Shown one piece after another: positions 43,013 through 52,127 of a DNA stretch of 64,000 nucleotides; the first letter of the stretch is position 1, and every line of letters starts with the position of its first letter. The notes below the pieces were generated by a model. That model worked only from the letters and a program-made list of their open reading frames with translations, was not told the origin of the DNA and ran no database searches. The translations under genes were made by a program, and so were the position numbers. Origin of the DNA: Hyphomicrobium_A sp965243865 (GTDB lineage: Bacteria > Pseudomonadota > Alphaproteobacteria > Rhizobiales > Hyphomicrobiaceae); assembly GCF_965243865.1 (NCBI RefSeq), contig NZ_OZ251603.1, positions 3,658,001-3,722,000 on the forward strand. Reading direction: 5' to 3'.

Positions 43013-43714
43013 ATGATAAAAAAAATCCCGTCGCGCACACCCGTCGCGCAACTCGCCGGTCGCTCTGCATTGCTTGCCATCGTCCTTGTGTCGATGGTGA
43101 GCGGAGCGGCCGGCGCCTCTTATCCTGCGCCCGGAACCTACAAGCTCCAGAAGATCGAACAGGCAGCTTCAGGTTGGGTGCTCGAAAACAACGCCTGGAT
43201 GCCCCGGCGCCTTTCGAGCTACCTCAAAGGCAAGATCACGCTCTTCTCGTTCTTCTATTCGACATGCACCGACCCAACCGGCTGCCCCGTCGCCTGGTCG
43301 GCATTCGAGGACGTCTATCAGAGAGTCCAGAATGATCCGCAGCTCAGAGGGCGCGTACGCTTGGTCTTCCTCTCCCTCGACCCGCGCGTCGACACGCCAG
43401 AGCGGTTGTCATTGTTTTCTGACAATCGCCGAGCGACGCAGAAGACCGTGCCCTGGAACTTCCTGACCACGTGGTCCGAGAGCTACCTGAAGCCGATCCT
43501 CGAAGATATGGGCCAAAGCCCCAGTCGTGAGCTGGACGAGCACGGCAATCCAACTGCTGTGATCAACCACATGCTGAAGGTCTATCTCGTCGATCAGGAA
43601 GGCTGGGTTCGCGAGATCTACACCACAGCATTCCTGCAGCCCGATGTGCTGATGAATGACATCAGAACGCTGGCCATCGAAGAGGACAAGAGCAAGCAGG
43701 CAAGCGCCCAATGA
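43013..43714 (+). CDS. SCO1/SenC-family copper chaperone
   Basis: 233 residues with an N-terminal membrane or signal segment (ALLAIVLVSMVSGAAGAS). Thioredoxin-like fold with FSFFYSTCTDPTGCPVAW: the cysteines C85 and C91 are spaced C-X5-C, where typical SCO proteins have C-X3-C. The conserved metal-ligand histidine is in INHMLKVYLVDQ. It likely loads copper into MtoX or MauG. It starts 15 bases after mtoX, and its stop overlaps the next gene as ATGA. The eight-adenine run just after the start codon could be slippage-prone. Confidence 0.88.
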   Translation: MIKKIPSRTPVAQLAGRSALLAIVLVSMVSGAAGASYPAPGTYKLQKIEQAASGWVLENNAWMPRRLSSYLKGKITLFSFFYSTCTDPTGCPVAWSAFEDVYQRVQNDPQLRGRVRLVFLSLDPRVDTPERLSLFSDNRRATQKTVPWNFLTTWSESYLKPILEDMGQSPSRELDEHGNPTAVINHMLKVYLVDQEGWVREIYTTAFLQPDVLMNDIRTLAIEEDKSKQASAQ

Positions 43715-44919
43715 AATTCTGGCGTATCGCGTCTATAGCAGCGTCGTTCTCCCGTCATCGGGCGTTCGCCAGCGCGTGTGCGCTTGTCGCAATTCTGCCG
43801 GTTCTCGTTATCGCATGTGGTGCGACATCCCTGCGCAAAACGCCCCTCGGTCTACCCGAAGCGCCCCCGCAAGAAAGCGCCGAGCGCATTGCCCTGGGAC
43901 GCAAGCTGTTCTTCGACCGGCGCCTGTCGGCCAACAACACGCTGTCCTGCGGCATGTGCCACATCCCCTCGCAGGCGTTCGCCTCTACGCAGACCGCCAC
44001 GGCAGTTGGCTTTCTGGGGCAGAGCCTCCGGCGCAACGCACCATCGCTGCTCAATGTCGTCTACCAGAGAACGCTGTTTCATGACGGGCATGAGAGCGAC
44101 CTCGCGCAGCAGGCGTGGTTGCCTATGATTGCATCCGACGAGATGGCTAATCTCTCGATGGGTCAGGTTCTCGCCCGCATCCGCGCTCTGCCTGACTACA
44201 ATGGAGAGTTCGAAAAGGCGTTCGACGGGCAGGGCCCATCGATGCAGACCGTTGGCGATGCCATCGCGGCATACGAGAAGACCTTGCTCTCAGGCAACTC
44301 GCGTTTTGATCGCTGGCGCTTCGGTGGCGAGAAGAACGCCATTACCCGGCAGGAGCAGCGCGGGTACGAGTTGTTCGTAGGCAAGGCTGGCTGTGTCACC
44401 TGCCACGCCATGGAAGAGCACACCGCGCTCTTCACCGACCACGAATTTCACGATACCGGCATCGGCTATCACGCCACGATCGCCCCGGACAACAAGACCT
44501 ACGAGGTGCAGCTCGCGCCCGGCACGTTCATCAAAATGCACGCCGACCAGCTGCGTTCGGTCTCCGAGCCGCTCAAGAATGACTTGGGCCGCTTTGAGGT
44601 GACACTCAACCCGCACGAACGCTGGGCCTACAAAACACCGAGCCTGCGTAACGTCGCTTTGACGTCGCCATACATGCACGACGGATCGCTTCCCTCGCTC
44701 GAGGATGTGCTCGATTACTACGATCGCGGTGGCATCCCGCACGACGGTCAGGCGCAAGAGATTCATCCGCTTGGCCTGAGCGCTGCGGAAAAGTCCGACA
44801 TCATTGCCTTTCTCAAAACTCTGAGTGGCGACGCGGCCGAGCGCGAGGCCATGGCGGCGGCGGATACTCCCAATCGCTACAGCCCGATTCCGATAACCGC
44901 GGAGGATGGGGCGAGATGA
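43711..44919 (+). CDS. MauG/cytochrome c peroxidase-like dihaem protein
   Basis: 402 residues. Two c-haem sites: CGMCH (C80-H84) and CVTCH (C228-H232). The N-terminus ends in a possible lipobox (VLVIAC, C36), so it may be a lipoprotein. RKLFFDRRLSANNTLSC and FRTPSLRN-like YKTPSLRNVALTSPYMHDGS are family segments. MauG proteins perform oxidative protein maturation, and the adjacent genes suggest MtoX maturation or use of its H2O2; both are inference. It overlaps genes at both ends by four bases (ATGA), indicating tight translational coupling. Confidence 0.9.
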   Translation: MKFWRIASIAASFSRHRAFASACALVAILPVLVIACGATSLRKTPLGLPEAPPQESAERIALGRKLFFDRRLSANNTLSCGMCHIPSQAFASTQTATAVGFLGQSLRRNAPSLLNVVYQRTLFHDGHESDLAQQAWLPMIASDEMANLSMGQVLARIRALPDYNGEFEKAFDGQGPSMQTVGDAIAAYEKTLLSGNSRFDRWRFGGEKNAITRQEQRGYELFVGKAGCVTCHAMEEHTALFTDHEFHDTGIGYHATIAPDNKTYEVQLAPGTFIKMHADQLRSVSEPLKNDLGRFEVTLNPHERWAYKTPSLRNVALTSPYMHDGSLPSLEDVLDYYDRGGIPHDGQAQEIHPLGLSAAEKSDIIAFLKTLSGDAAEREAMAAADTPNRYSPIPITAEDGAR

Positions 44920-45863
44920 CGAGCTTCCGCGACGCCAATGAGACGTCGCCAGTTCACACGAAGGGGCAGGACGCAATGGATTATCCAATCAATACGTCGG
45001 TAACTCCGAAAGTCGTTCCCTTTTTCGACGCGGACACGAACACGATCAGCTACGTCGTTGTCGACCCGACGTCGATGTCGTGCGCGGTGATCGACAGCGT
45101 CATGGACATCGACTATGCGGCCGGGCGCATAAGCTACCGCTCCGCCGACGCCATAGTCGAATACCTGCGCCTCAACGAGTTCAAGGTCGAATGGCTGATC
45201 GAAACGCACGCGCACGCCGACCACCTGTCCGCCGCGCCATACATCCAGAGCAAAGTGGGCGGCAGGCTTGGCATTGGCGAGGACATCAAGATCGTCCAGG
45301 AGGTCTTCGGAAAAATCTTCAACGAAGGCACCGAGTTCCAGAGTGACGGCAGCCAGTTTGATCGTCTGTTTAAGGACGGCGATACCTACGAGATCGGGAA
45401 CCTGCAGGCGTTTGTGCTGCATACGCCGGGCCATACGCCGGCCTGCACCACGCACGTCATCGGTAATGCAGCGTTCGTTGGTGACACGCTCTTCATGCCC
45501 GATGGCGGCTCGGCTCGCGCAGATTTCCCGGGCGGCGACGCGCGCACGCTCTTCCGGTCGATCCGCCGTGTGCTCGAGACTCTGCCCCTAGAGACCCGCA
45601 TCTTCATTTGCCACGACTATGGGCCCGGCGGCCGCGAGATCCGCTGGGAAACGACGGTTGCCGAGGAGCGCGCCAAGAATATTCACGTGCGCGACGGCGT
45701 CAGCGAGGAAGAGTTCGTAGCAATGCGTTGCGCGCGCGACTCCGCGCTGGCCATGCCCAGGCTCATCCTTCCCTCGCTTCAGGTGAACATTCGGGCGGGC
45801 AACCTCCCGGCGCCCGACACGAAGGGCAAGCGTCATCTGAAAGTACCGATCAACGCCTTCTGA
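44916..45863 (+). CDS. MBL-fold hydrolase, persulfide dioxygenase/Blh type
   Basis: 315 residues from ATG 44916. Metallo-beta-lactamase motif THAHADH (H98, H100, D102, H103), then HTPGHTPACTTHVIG and GDTLFMPDGGSARADFPGGD, which are ETHE1/Blh signatures. GSARADFPGGDA is the usual persulfide dioxygenase pattern, implying oxidation of glutathione persulfide to sulfite with iron. No signal peptide is seen; it is probably cytosolic. ATGA overlap with the MauG-like gene places it in the mtoX transcript, and the SQR gene follows after 82 bp. Confidence 0.9.
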   Translation: MTSFRDANETSPVHTKGQDAMDYPINTSVTPKVVPFFDADTNTISYVVVDPTSMSCAVIDSVMDIDYAAGRISYRSADAIVEYLRLNEFKVEWLIETHAHADHLSAAPYIQSKVGGRLGIGEDIKIVQEVFGKIFNEGTEFQSDGSQFDRLFKDGDTYEIGNLQAFVLHTPGHTPACTTHVIGNAAFVGDTLFMPDGGSARADFPGGDARTLFRSIRRVLETLPLETRIFICHDYGPGGREIRWETTVAEERAKNIHVRDGVSEEEFVAMRCARDSALAMPRLILPSLQVNIRAGNLPAPDTKGKRHLKVPINAF

Positions 45864-45945
45864 AGCAGCCCCCACGTCACAAACGGCGCCGAACTCTGCC
45901 CCTGCCAGATGCAAAAAACACGGGGGGTTCCTAGGGAGAGACAAG

Positions 45946-47613
45946 ATGGAATTGCACAAGATCAACGACGAGATATGTGTTTCACCGCAAATCAGCACGG
46001 ACGATGCAGTAAAGCTCAAGGAGTTGGGCTTCCGCTCTATTGTCTGTCACCGTCCCGACGGTGAAGCCCCCGACCAGCCGCTCTTTCGCGAGATCGAGGA
46101 AGCCGCCAAGGCGGCAGGCTTGGAGATCCATCACCAGCCCGTCGTTACCGGCAAGATTGCCGACGCCGATGCTGAGGCATTTGCGGCTCTGCTGAAGCAG
46201 CTGCCAAAGCCCGTTCTCGCTTTCTGCCGAACTGGAACTCGCTCCGCATCTCTATGGGCGCTTGCCGAGGCGCGCTCGCAGCCGCTCGCCGACATCGTGC
46301 ACGCCACAAAGGCGGCTGGTTACGACCTGAGTGGTATCGTGCGCCGCATAGCCAACGGTGGTCGCACGCCGACCGGTTTGCCCGATTGCTCACACGACAT
46401 CGTCATCGTCGGTGGTGGAGCCGCCGGCATCGCAACCGCGTCGAGCCTGCTCGCACGCAATGCCGATCTTGATATCGCAATCATTGACCCGGCCGACACG
46501 CACTACTATCAGCCGGGCTGGACCATGGTCGGCGGTGGCGTGTTTGCTCCGTCCACCACCGTCAATACGATGGCATCTGTCATGCCGGCGGGGGTGAAGT
46601 GGATCAAAGCCGCTGTCACCGCATTCGAGCCGGCAGAGAATGCCGTGATCCTCGAAGGTTGCCGCATCGTCAAGTATCGCCACCTCGTCGTATGCCCAGG
46701 ATTGAAGCTCGATTGGGCCAAGGTTGAAGGCCTCGTCGACACCATTGGACGCAATGGCGTTACGTCGAACTATCGTTTCGACCTTGCACCCTACACGTGG
46801 GAGCTCGTGCGTAACTTCAAGGGGGGACGCGCCGTTTTCACCCAGCCGCCGATGCCGATCAAATGCGCTGGCGCACCGCAGAAGGTGATGTACCTTTCCG
46901 CCGATCACTGGCGCCGCAACGGCCACCTGAAGAACGTCGATATCGGCTTCTATACGGCAACGCCAGCGCTGTTCGGCGTAGCGGCCTATGTGCCCGCGCT
47001 GATGAAGTACGTCGAGCGTTACGGTGCGAAGCTGAACTTCCACCACAACCTCGTCGCCATCGATGGCAATGCGAAGAAGGCCTGGTTCGAGCAGGCGATC
47101 CCCGATCAGCCGAAGAAGACTGTGGAAGTCGACTTCGACATGATCCACGTAACGCCACCGCAGTGCGCGCCGGACTTCATTCGTGTCAGCCCGCTCGCCA
47201 ATGCGGCTGGATGGGTTGACGTGAACCAGGGAACTTTGCGCCACGCCACGTACGACAACATCTACGCCCTCGGCGATGTTTGCTCGGCGCCTAATGCCAA
47301 GACAGCCGCTGCCGCGCGCAAGCAGGCGCCTGTGGTTGCCGAGAACATCGCCCATGACCTGGGCCTGCGTCCCTCGGCGGCCGAGTACGACGGTTACGGC
47401 TCCTGCCCGCTCACCGTAGAGCGCGGCAAGATCGTGCTGGCTGAGTTTGGTTACGGCGGCAAGCTGCTACCGAGCTTCCCGAAGTTCTTCATCAATGGCG
47501 TGAAGCCGTCGCGCACGGCTTGGCTGCTGAAAGAGCGTATTCTGCCGCCGATCTATTGGCGCGCAATGCTCAAGGGGCGTGAGTGGATGGCTAAGCCGAA
47601 AGCCGCTGCCTGA
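45946..47613 (+). CDS. DUF442 sulfurtransferase-sulfide:quinone oxidoreductase fusion
   Basis: 555 residues. Residues 1-110 are a TIGR01244/DUF442 domain with the C-X4-R loop C94-RTGT-R99 of phosphatase/rhodanese-like sulfur transferases. From about 150 follows an SQR flavoprotein: DIVIVGGGAAGIATASSLL (FAD), HYYQPGWTMVGGG, the catalytic cysteines in VVCPGLKLDW and MPIKCAGAPQK, and YALGDVCSAPNAKTAAA. It should oxidise H2S at the membrane quinone pool and pass the sulfur atom to an acceptor through the N-terminal domain. GGGAGAG precedes the ATG. Confidence 0.92.
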   Translation: MELHKINDEICVSPQISTDDAVKLKELGFRSIVCHRPDGEAPDQPLFREIEEAAKAAGLEIHHQPVVTGKIADADAEAFAALLKQLPKPVLAFCRTGTRSASLWALAEARSQPLADIVHATKAAGYDLSGIVRRIANGGRTPTGLPDCSHDIVIVGGGAAGIATASSLLARNADLDIAIIDPADTHYYQPGWTMVGGGVFAPSTTVNTMASVMPAGVKWIKAAVTAFEPAENAVILEGCRIVKYRHLVVCPGLKLDWAKVEGLVDTIGRNGVTSNYRFDLAPYTWELVRNFKGGRAVFTQPPMPIKCAGAPQKVMYLSADHWRRNGHLKNVDIGFYTATPALFGVAAYVPALMKYVERYGAKLNFHHNLVAIDGNAKKAWFEQAIPDQPKKTVEVDFDMIHVTPPQCAPDFIRVSPLANAAGWVDVNQGTLRHATYDNIYALGDVCSAPNAKTAAAARKQAPVVAENIAHDLGLRPSAAEYDGYGSCPLTVERGKIVLAEFGYGGKLLPSFPKFFINGVKPSRTAWLLKERILPPIYWRAMLKGREWMAKPKAAA

Positions 47614-48401
47614 TGCTGCATGATGCATTGGCGACGCTTTCGGGCTCTCTCGTTGGCTTCGTCCTGGGACTTATCGGTGGCGGCGGCTCTGTGCTTGCCG
47701 TGCCGCTGCTGGTTTACGTTGTCGGCGTGCCATCTCCCCACGTCGCCATCGGAACCAGCGCAGTTGCCGTCGCCCTCAGCGCACTGGCAAGTCTCGCCGG
47801 ACACGCCCGGCTGGATCATGTCAAGTGGCGGTGCGCAGTCATATTCGCTGCCACGGGCGTCGTCGGCGCATTGATCGGCTCGACCTTGGGCAAGCAATTC
47901 GACGGACAGAAACTATTGCTTCTGTTCGGCGTGCTCATGCTCGTCATCGCAGGTCTGATGTTCAAAAAGAAGGACGGGCAGGGGGACGCGTTCGTCGCCC
48001 TGACGCGCGTGAATGCGCCCACACTTCTGCCGCCGCTCGTCGGCTACGGCATGGTGGTCGGCCTACTCTCCGGCTTCTTCGGAATCGGCGGCGGATTTCT
48101 GGTGGTGCCCGGGCTCATGGCCGCAACCAGAATGCCGCTGATCTTCGCAGTCGGCTCATCGTTAGTCTCGGTGGCGGCATTTGGAATAACCACCGCGGGC
48201 AATTACGCCAGCTCCGGCCTGATCGATTGGGTGCTTGTCGCGCTCTTCATCGGAGGCGGAATCATTGGCAGCGCTCTTGGCCTGCGCACGTCGACATTGC
48301 TTGCATCAAAGAAGCAAATGCTGTCCCGCGTGTTCGCTATCATAGTAGCCGCCGTAGGTATCTACGTAGTTTTACGTGGTCTCCAAAACGTGGCTGGCTA
48401 A
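47613..48401 (+). CDS. TauE/SafE family sulfite/sulfur-compound exporter
   Basis: 262 residues, about eight hydrophobic segments. Family motifs GLIGGGGSVLAVPLLVYV near the start and GFFGIGGGFLVVPGL in the second repeat, plus PSPHVAIGTSAVAVALSAL. Exporters of this family move sulfite or organosulfonates out of the cell. The TGATG junction with the SQR gene implies one transcript, so sulfite made by the persulfide dioxygenase-like enzyme is the likely substrate. Confidence 0.88.
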   Translation: MLHDALATLSGSLVGFVLGLIGGGGSVLAVPLLVYVVGVPSPHVAIGTSAVAVALSALASLAGHARLDHVKWRCAVIFAATGVVGALIGSTLGKQFDGQKLLLLFGVLMLVIAGLMFKKKDGQGDAFVALTRVNAPTLLPPLVGYGMVVGLLSGFFGIGGGFLVVPGLMAATRMPLIFAVGSSLVSVAAFGITTAGNYASSGLIDWVLVALFIGGGIIGSALGLRTSTLLASKKQMLSRVFAIIVAAVGIYVVLRGLQNVAG

Positions 48402-48825
48402 ATCTGGAGAATTTTGCCTCCATTAAAGCGGCCGATATCCAGCAATTCCACGCATTAAACGGTTTCTGCGTAGCGGCGCGGCAATTACGCACGTCTCCAG
48501 CGATTATGAGCTCAGTCTATTCGCGGCATCGATCAATCGCATTCGATGCTTCTATTTGTGTAGCGATTTCATCACGATAGTTGTCGCGCTTTGCACAGCT
48601 TACGCACTATTTGTTTGCCCCTTCATTCCCGTGCGGACAAACATGAATTGACCAGAGAGTCGCGCTGCTGCGCGGCATGAAAGTCGAACGCGTAAAGAAG
48701 CCATGTGATGAAATTCGGGAAGCGTTAGTAATTCGAAAAGCAGCGTGAGAGCGCTTGTTGCGCGGCTTTCCCCAAAAATGACGTGGTGAATGAAAAACGC
48801 CAAAAATGTATGGAGAAAACGAGAG
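48402..48825. other. Intergenic region before the porin gene
   Basis: About 420 bp, AT-richer than its neighbours, with no convincing gene. Open frames here are out-of-frame extensions of tauE or the porin. It probably holds the porin promoter; no terminator with a clear T-run is seen after the exporter gene. Confidence 0.45.
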
Positions 48826-50202
48826 ATGATGCCACGCCTTTGTGCCATTGCGGCGGTGGGGGTTGTCGCCAGTCGTTTGTTGTCCGTTGATGCCGCTGCT
48901 GCTGATCTGGGTGGGGATTGCTGCGCAGATCTCGAGGAGCGTATCGCCGAGCTTGAATCGACGACCGCGCGTAAGGGCAACCGTAAGGTGTCGCTGACGG
49001 TTAGCGGCTGGGTTGCCAACCAGATCATGAGCTACGACAACGGCGTCGCGAGCAACACTTACGTCACCGGTGTTGGTTCCACGCTCGGAACGCACGTCAA
49101 GTTCACTGGCTCCGCCCAGGTTACCAACGATGTCACGGCCGGTTACGTCATGCACATCGAGATGGCGACATCCGACCCGATGACGGCCGGCAACACGCAG
49201 TTCAAGGCCAACGGACCATCGGCCCTCGGCATCGTCGCCTCGAATGGCGGCCTGCAGTACAACCAGCCCGAGCTGCTCTATTCGTACTGGTTCTTGAAGA
49301 GCAACAAACTCGGACAAGTGGACGTTGGTCTCATTCCGCAAGCTTCGGAGCACGCCGCGGTGCTCGTCGACGCGTCCGGCTCGCTCATTCCCGCCAACTG
49401 GGTGCCGGTCAATGGCCTTGCCATTAACCTGGCACGTAATGGCCAGCAGAAGTATCTGCCCAACGGTGTCGGCTTCCCGATTGGTGCAGCTATGTGGTGT
49501 AGCTCAACGGCTCTTCCCATTGCCGGCGATTGCGACGCTATCCCGATCGACGGCATTCGCTACGACACACCCACCTTCCACGGCTTCTCTGGTTCGGCCT
49601 CTTGGGGCGGTGACGACTTCTGGGATGTTGCGGGTCGCTTCTCCGGTGAGGGGCACGGCTTCATGTTGAATGCCACCATCGCTTATTCGCGCAATACCGA
49701 CGAGCAGATGTTCCAGGGCTTCAACGCCGTCACTGGTCTGCCCTACACCGTCAAAGTCGATGCCGGCTACCTGCAGATGGGTGCCTACCTCCAGCACATG
49801 GCAACAGGTCTGTTCCTGTATGGCGCCTACGGCAAGGAGTACAACGACAACGTCTACATCACCGCCAACCAGACCGACAATCAGCCCAGCGGCAACAACT
49901 GGTACCTGAAGGCTGGTCTGCGTGAGAAGTGGGTGTCCCTCGGTCACACTGTTCTCTATGGCGAGTTCGGCAAGCGCAATGACATGTTTCACCCGCAGCT
50001 TGTCGACTTCGGCATTAGCGGCAGCGAGCTGACGCAGTGGGGCCTCGGCGCGGTGCAGGAAATCGACGCGGCGGCCATGTCTCTGTGGGTCAGCTATAAG
50101 AACTATGACCCGAGCTTCAGCGGTCCGGGTGTCGTGGCTGCCGAGTTCGACAATCTCGACGACCTCGACATCTTCACGGCAGGTGCTCTGATCAACTTCT
50201 GA
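48826..50202 (+). CDS. Outer-membrane porin (alphaproteobacterial type)
   Basis: 458 residues from ATG 48826 (an ATG at 48790 would add a charged 12-residue leader; the start is uncertain). Signal peptide CAIAAVGVVASRLLSVDAAAAD, then a short coiled segment with CCADLEERIAELESTTARKG, as in rhizobial porins, and many alternating aromatic/glycine beta strands: VSLTVSGWVANQIMSY, HVKFTGSAQVTNDVTAGYV. It ends in phenylalanine (ALINF), as required for outer-membrane assembly. Cysteines in the extracellular loop (WCSSTALPIAGDC) may form a disulfide. A strong terminator follows. Confidence 0.88.
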   Translation: MMPRLCAIAAVGVVASRLLSVDAAAADLGGDCCADLEERIAELESTTARKGNRKVSLTVSGWVANQIMSYDNGVASNTYVTGVGSTLGTHVKFTGSAQVTNDVTAGYVMHIEMATSDPMTAGNTQFKANGPSALGIVASNGGLQYNQPELLYSYWFLKSNKLGQVDVGLIPQASEHAAVLVDASGSLIPANWVPVNGLAINLARNGQQKYLPNGVGFPIGAAMWCSSTALPIAGDCDAIPIDGIRYDTPTFHGFSGSASWGGDDFWDVAGRFSGEGHGFMLNATIAYSRNTDEQMFQGFNAVTGLPYTVKVDAGYLQMGAYLQHMATGLFLYGAYGKEYNDNVYITANQTDNQPSGNNWYLKAGLREKWVSLGHTVLYGEFGKRNDMFHPQLVDFGISGSELTQWGLGAVQEIDAAAMSLWVSYKNYDPSFSGPGVVAAEFDNLDDLDIFTAGALINF

Positions 50203-50223
50203 ACCGTCGCAGCAGCAACCTCG

Positions 50224-50254
50224 AGAGGACGGGCCGGCGCCCGTCCTCTTTTTT
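50224..50254 (+). terminator. Intrinsic terminator after the porin gene
   Basis: AGAGGACGGGC (50224-50234) and GCCCGTCCTCT (50239-50249) form a perfect 11-bp stem with loop CGGC, followed by a T-run through 50254. Textbook rho-independent form. Confidence 0.93.
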
Positions 50255-50413
50255 GTCCTGGAGGGGAACAGCTGTCGCACGGGCTGGCTTTATCGACCTG
50301 TCAGATAAGCAGCACCGGCGCGCGCGGCAGGTGACGCGCGGCACAAGATAATTCAATCAACAGGCGTGGCGGCCGATGCGCGTGACCGGCAACCCACCGC
50401 CCGTATTTCGAGC

Positions 50414-51211
50414 CTAGTTGCTAGCGGCTGAGGGGATGCTGAGCTGCTGCGCCGCCTCTCGCGTCAGATAGATGCCGTTGCCCCAGGTGCGTGCGTAAAG
50501 CAGATAGCCGTGTGCCCTCAGCACACCCGAGATCGAATCCCCGGCTTCGCTGCCTGCACTGACGAACTCTGCGCAGATAATCGTCGGGCGCGACGCGAAG
50601 TCGTACGATTGCAGGATTTCGACATCGAGCCCCTCGACATCGATGCTGAGGAAATCGGGGAAACGTCCGTTGCAGTAGCGTTCGATAATCTCTGCCAGGC
50701 TGCAGACCTCGATATCGAGCACATCCTGGATACGGAAGGCGGGGTACGCCTCGACGAATGCGCGCGCCGATTCTTCCGAGAACGAGTTCCTGCCGCTCGT
50801 TCTGTCGATGCGGTAGTACTTCATACGCCCACCGTGCTGCGCCGCTCCGACATTGACCACCAGATCCTCGGGACGCACGGCGCGGTAAGGAGCGATCAGG
50901 TCGGGGTTGGCCTCGATGACCACGCCGCGGCTGCCCGCCATATAGAAGAACGCCGTGTTACTGCAGTGGAGCGGATGATGCCCGCCGATATCGAGGTAGC
51001 TGGGGCGCTCCACGCCCAGCAGCTTGAAGACGTTCGCGACGATGAGATCCTCGCCACATTGCGCGTAGCTCGTGGCGCCGAAGACCTGATCCTGATGTCC
51101 TCGATAGATCGGGTTTACCGAATCCAAGACGTTACCGAGAAGTCGTTTTGCGCGCGCTGTGCCTCTCGCAACAAGGCGTGGGCGATCAATCGTTGCAACC
51201 AAGGTGGTCAA
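50414..51211 (-). CDS. FkbM-family methyltransferase
   Basis: 265 residues. SAM-dependent methyltransferase fold: PSYLDIGGHHPLHCSNTAFF is the SAM-binding motif I, GSRGVVIEANPDLIAPYRAV motif II, and DFLSIDVEGLDVEILQSYDF the FkbM signature. Such enzymes O-methylate sugars or polyketides, often in surface polysaccharide synthesis. No neighbouring glycosyltransferase is present to fix the substrate. Confidence 0.87.
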   Translation of the reverse strand: MTTLVATIDRPRLVARGTARAKRLLGNVLDSVNPIYRGHQDQVFGATSYAQCGEDLIVANVFKLLGVERPSYLDIGGHHPLHCSNTAFFYMAGSRGVVIEANPDLIAPYRAVRPEDLVVNVGAAQHGGRMKYYRIDRTSGRNSFSEESARAFVEAYPAFRIQDVLDIEVCSLAEIIERYCNGRFPDFLSIDVEGLDVEILQSYDFASRPTIICAEFVSAGSEAGDSISGVLRAHGYLLYARTWGNGIYLTREAAQQLSIPSAASN

Positions 51212-51648
51212 CCTCCCTCAGTTCGTGGCACCCTGGCCTGAAATGTCGCGCGACGCAAAAGTGTCGCTACTCGCCGGGGCCTTGCAGAAATGCAAGCGCG
51301 AGCGTGACACCGCGTTCCGGGGGCAACAAGGCGTACGCGCAATTCGGCTTTGGATAAGTGACTCAATATTCCAGCGCGCAGCGCCACCGCCGGCGTCGTC
51401 AGGCGGTCGTTGACATGCAAATTTATTCTGCCCATTATTTAGGCATGAGCATGCTCACCTACCATCTGAAGCTCCCCCAAGAGGGTCGAGAAGCCGCAGG
51501 CTCGTAGCCCGGCCTGAGCGCGCCTCCGCGCGCGAGAAGCCGGGACCTTCATCTCCTTTTTTTCCCAACTTCCAAAAGCACGGATCGTGCGGGGTGACGT
51601 GTGCGCCACGCGCAATTCGTGTGCTGACTCACATGCTCCGAGGACGTC
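51212..51648. other. Intergenic region before rnk
   Basis: About 440 bp without a convincing gene. It contains the palindromic element listed at 51508-51544. The part before 51440 probably holds the FkbM gene promoter. Confidence 0.45.
51508..51544. repeat. REP-like palindrome, possible terminator
   Basis: Nested inverted repeats: outer CCCGGC/GCCGGG and inner GCGCGC-CTCC-GCGCGC. A T-run (about 51557-51563) lies 13 bases beyond on the plus strand. The composition is similar to the interior of the element at 4397-4550. Confidence 0.45.
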
Positions 51649-52098
51649 ATGAACTTTCATCCTCCAACCAACTCGCTACCTCGCATCACGCTTGGCGTGT
51701 CGGAAGAGCGGCGGTTGAGCGCGCTCGCGACCGCAGCTGCGCTTGCTGGCCGTGCTGAATCGGTTGCCCGCATCCTCCTGGCCGAAATCGAACGCGCAGA
51801 CATCGTGCGGGATGCTGATCTCCCTTCCGACGTCGTACGCATGCATTCGTGGGTCGAGTTTGAGGTCGACGAACGCAACCAGCGCTGCGTGCAACTCGTC
51901 TATCCCGGCGAAGCAAACATCGAGCAGAACAGGGTTTCCATCCTGACGCCGATTGGCGCCGCACTGATCGGCCTGTCTACAGGGCAGACGATACCGTTGC
52001 TCGGTCACGATGACCGCCCGCACCGGCTCACCCCACTCAAGGTCATGCGCCATCCGCCGAACGTCGCCAGCGACGAGCGGTCGGCCGGCGGTGAATAA
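51649..52098 (+). CDS. rnk: Rnk-like nucleoside diphosphate kinase regulator (GreA/GreB C-terminal fold)
   Basis: 149 residues with a helical N-terminal half (RRLSALATAAALAGRAESVA) and the FKBP-like GreA/GreB C-terminal domain: VRMHSWVEFEVDERNQRCVQLVYPGEAN, written here in part, and SILTPIGAALIGLSTGQTI. Rnk proteins bind RNA polymerase. GAGGA lies upstream of the ATG. The C-terminus is 10-15 residues longer than typical. Confidence 0.85.
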   Translation: MNFHPPTNSLPRITLGVSEERRLSALATAAALAGRAESVARILLAEIERADIVRDADLPSDVVRMHSWVEFEVDERNQRCVQLVYPGEANIEQNRVSILTPIGAALIGLSTGQTIPLLGHDDRPHRLTPLKVMRHPPNVASDERSAGGE

Positions 52099-52127
52099 CA
52101 TCTCACATTGGACTCGCGACGACAGTG

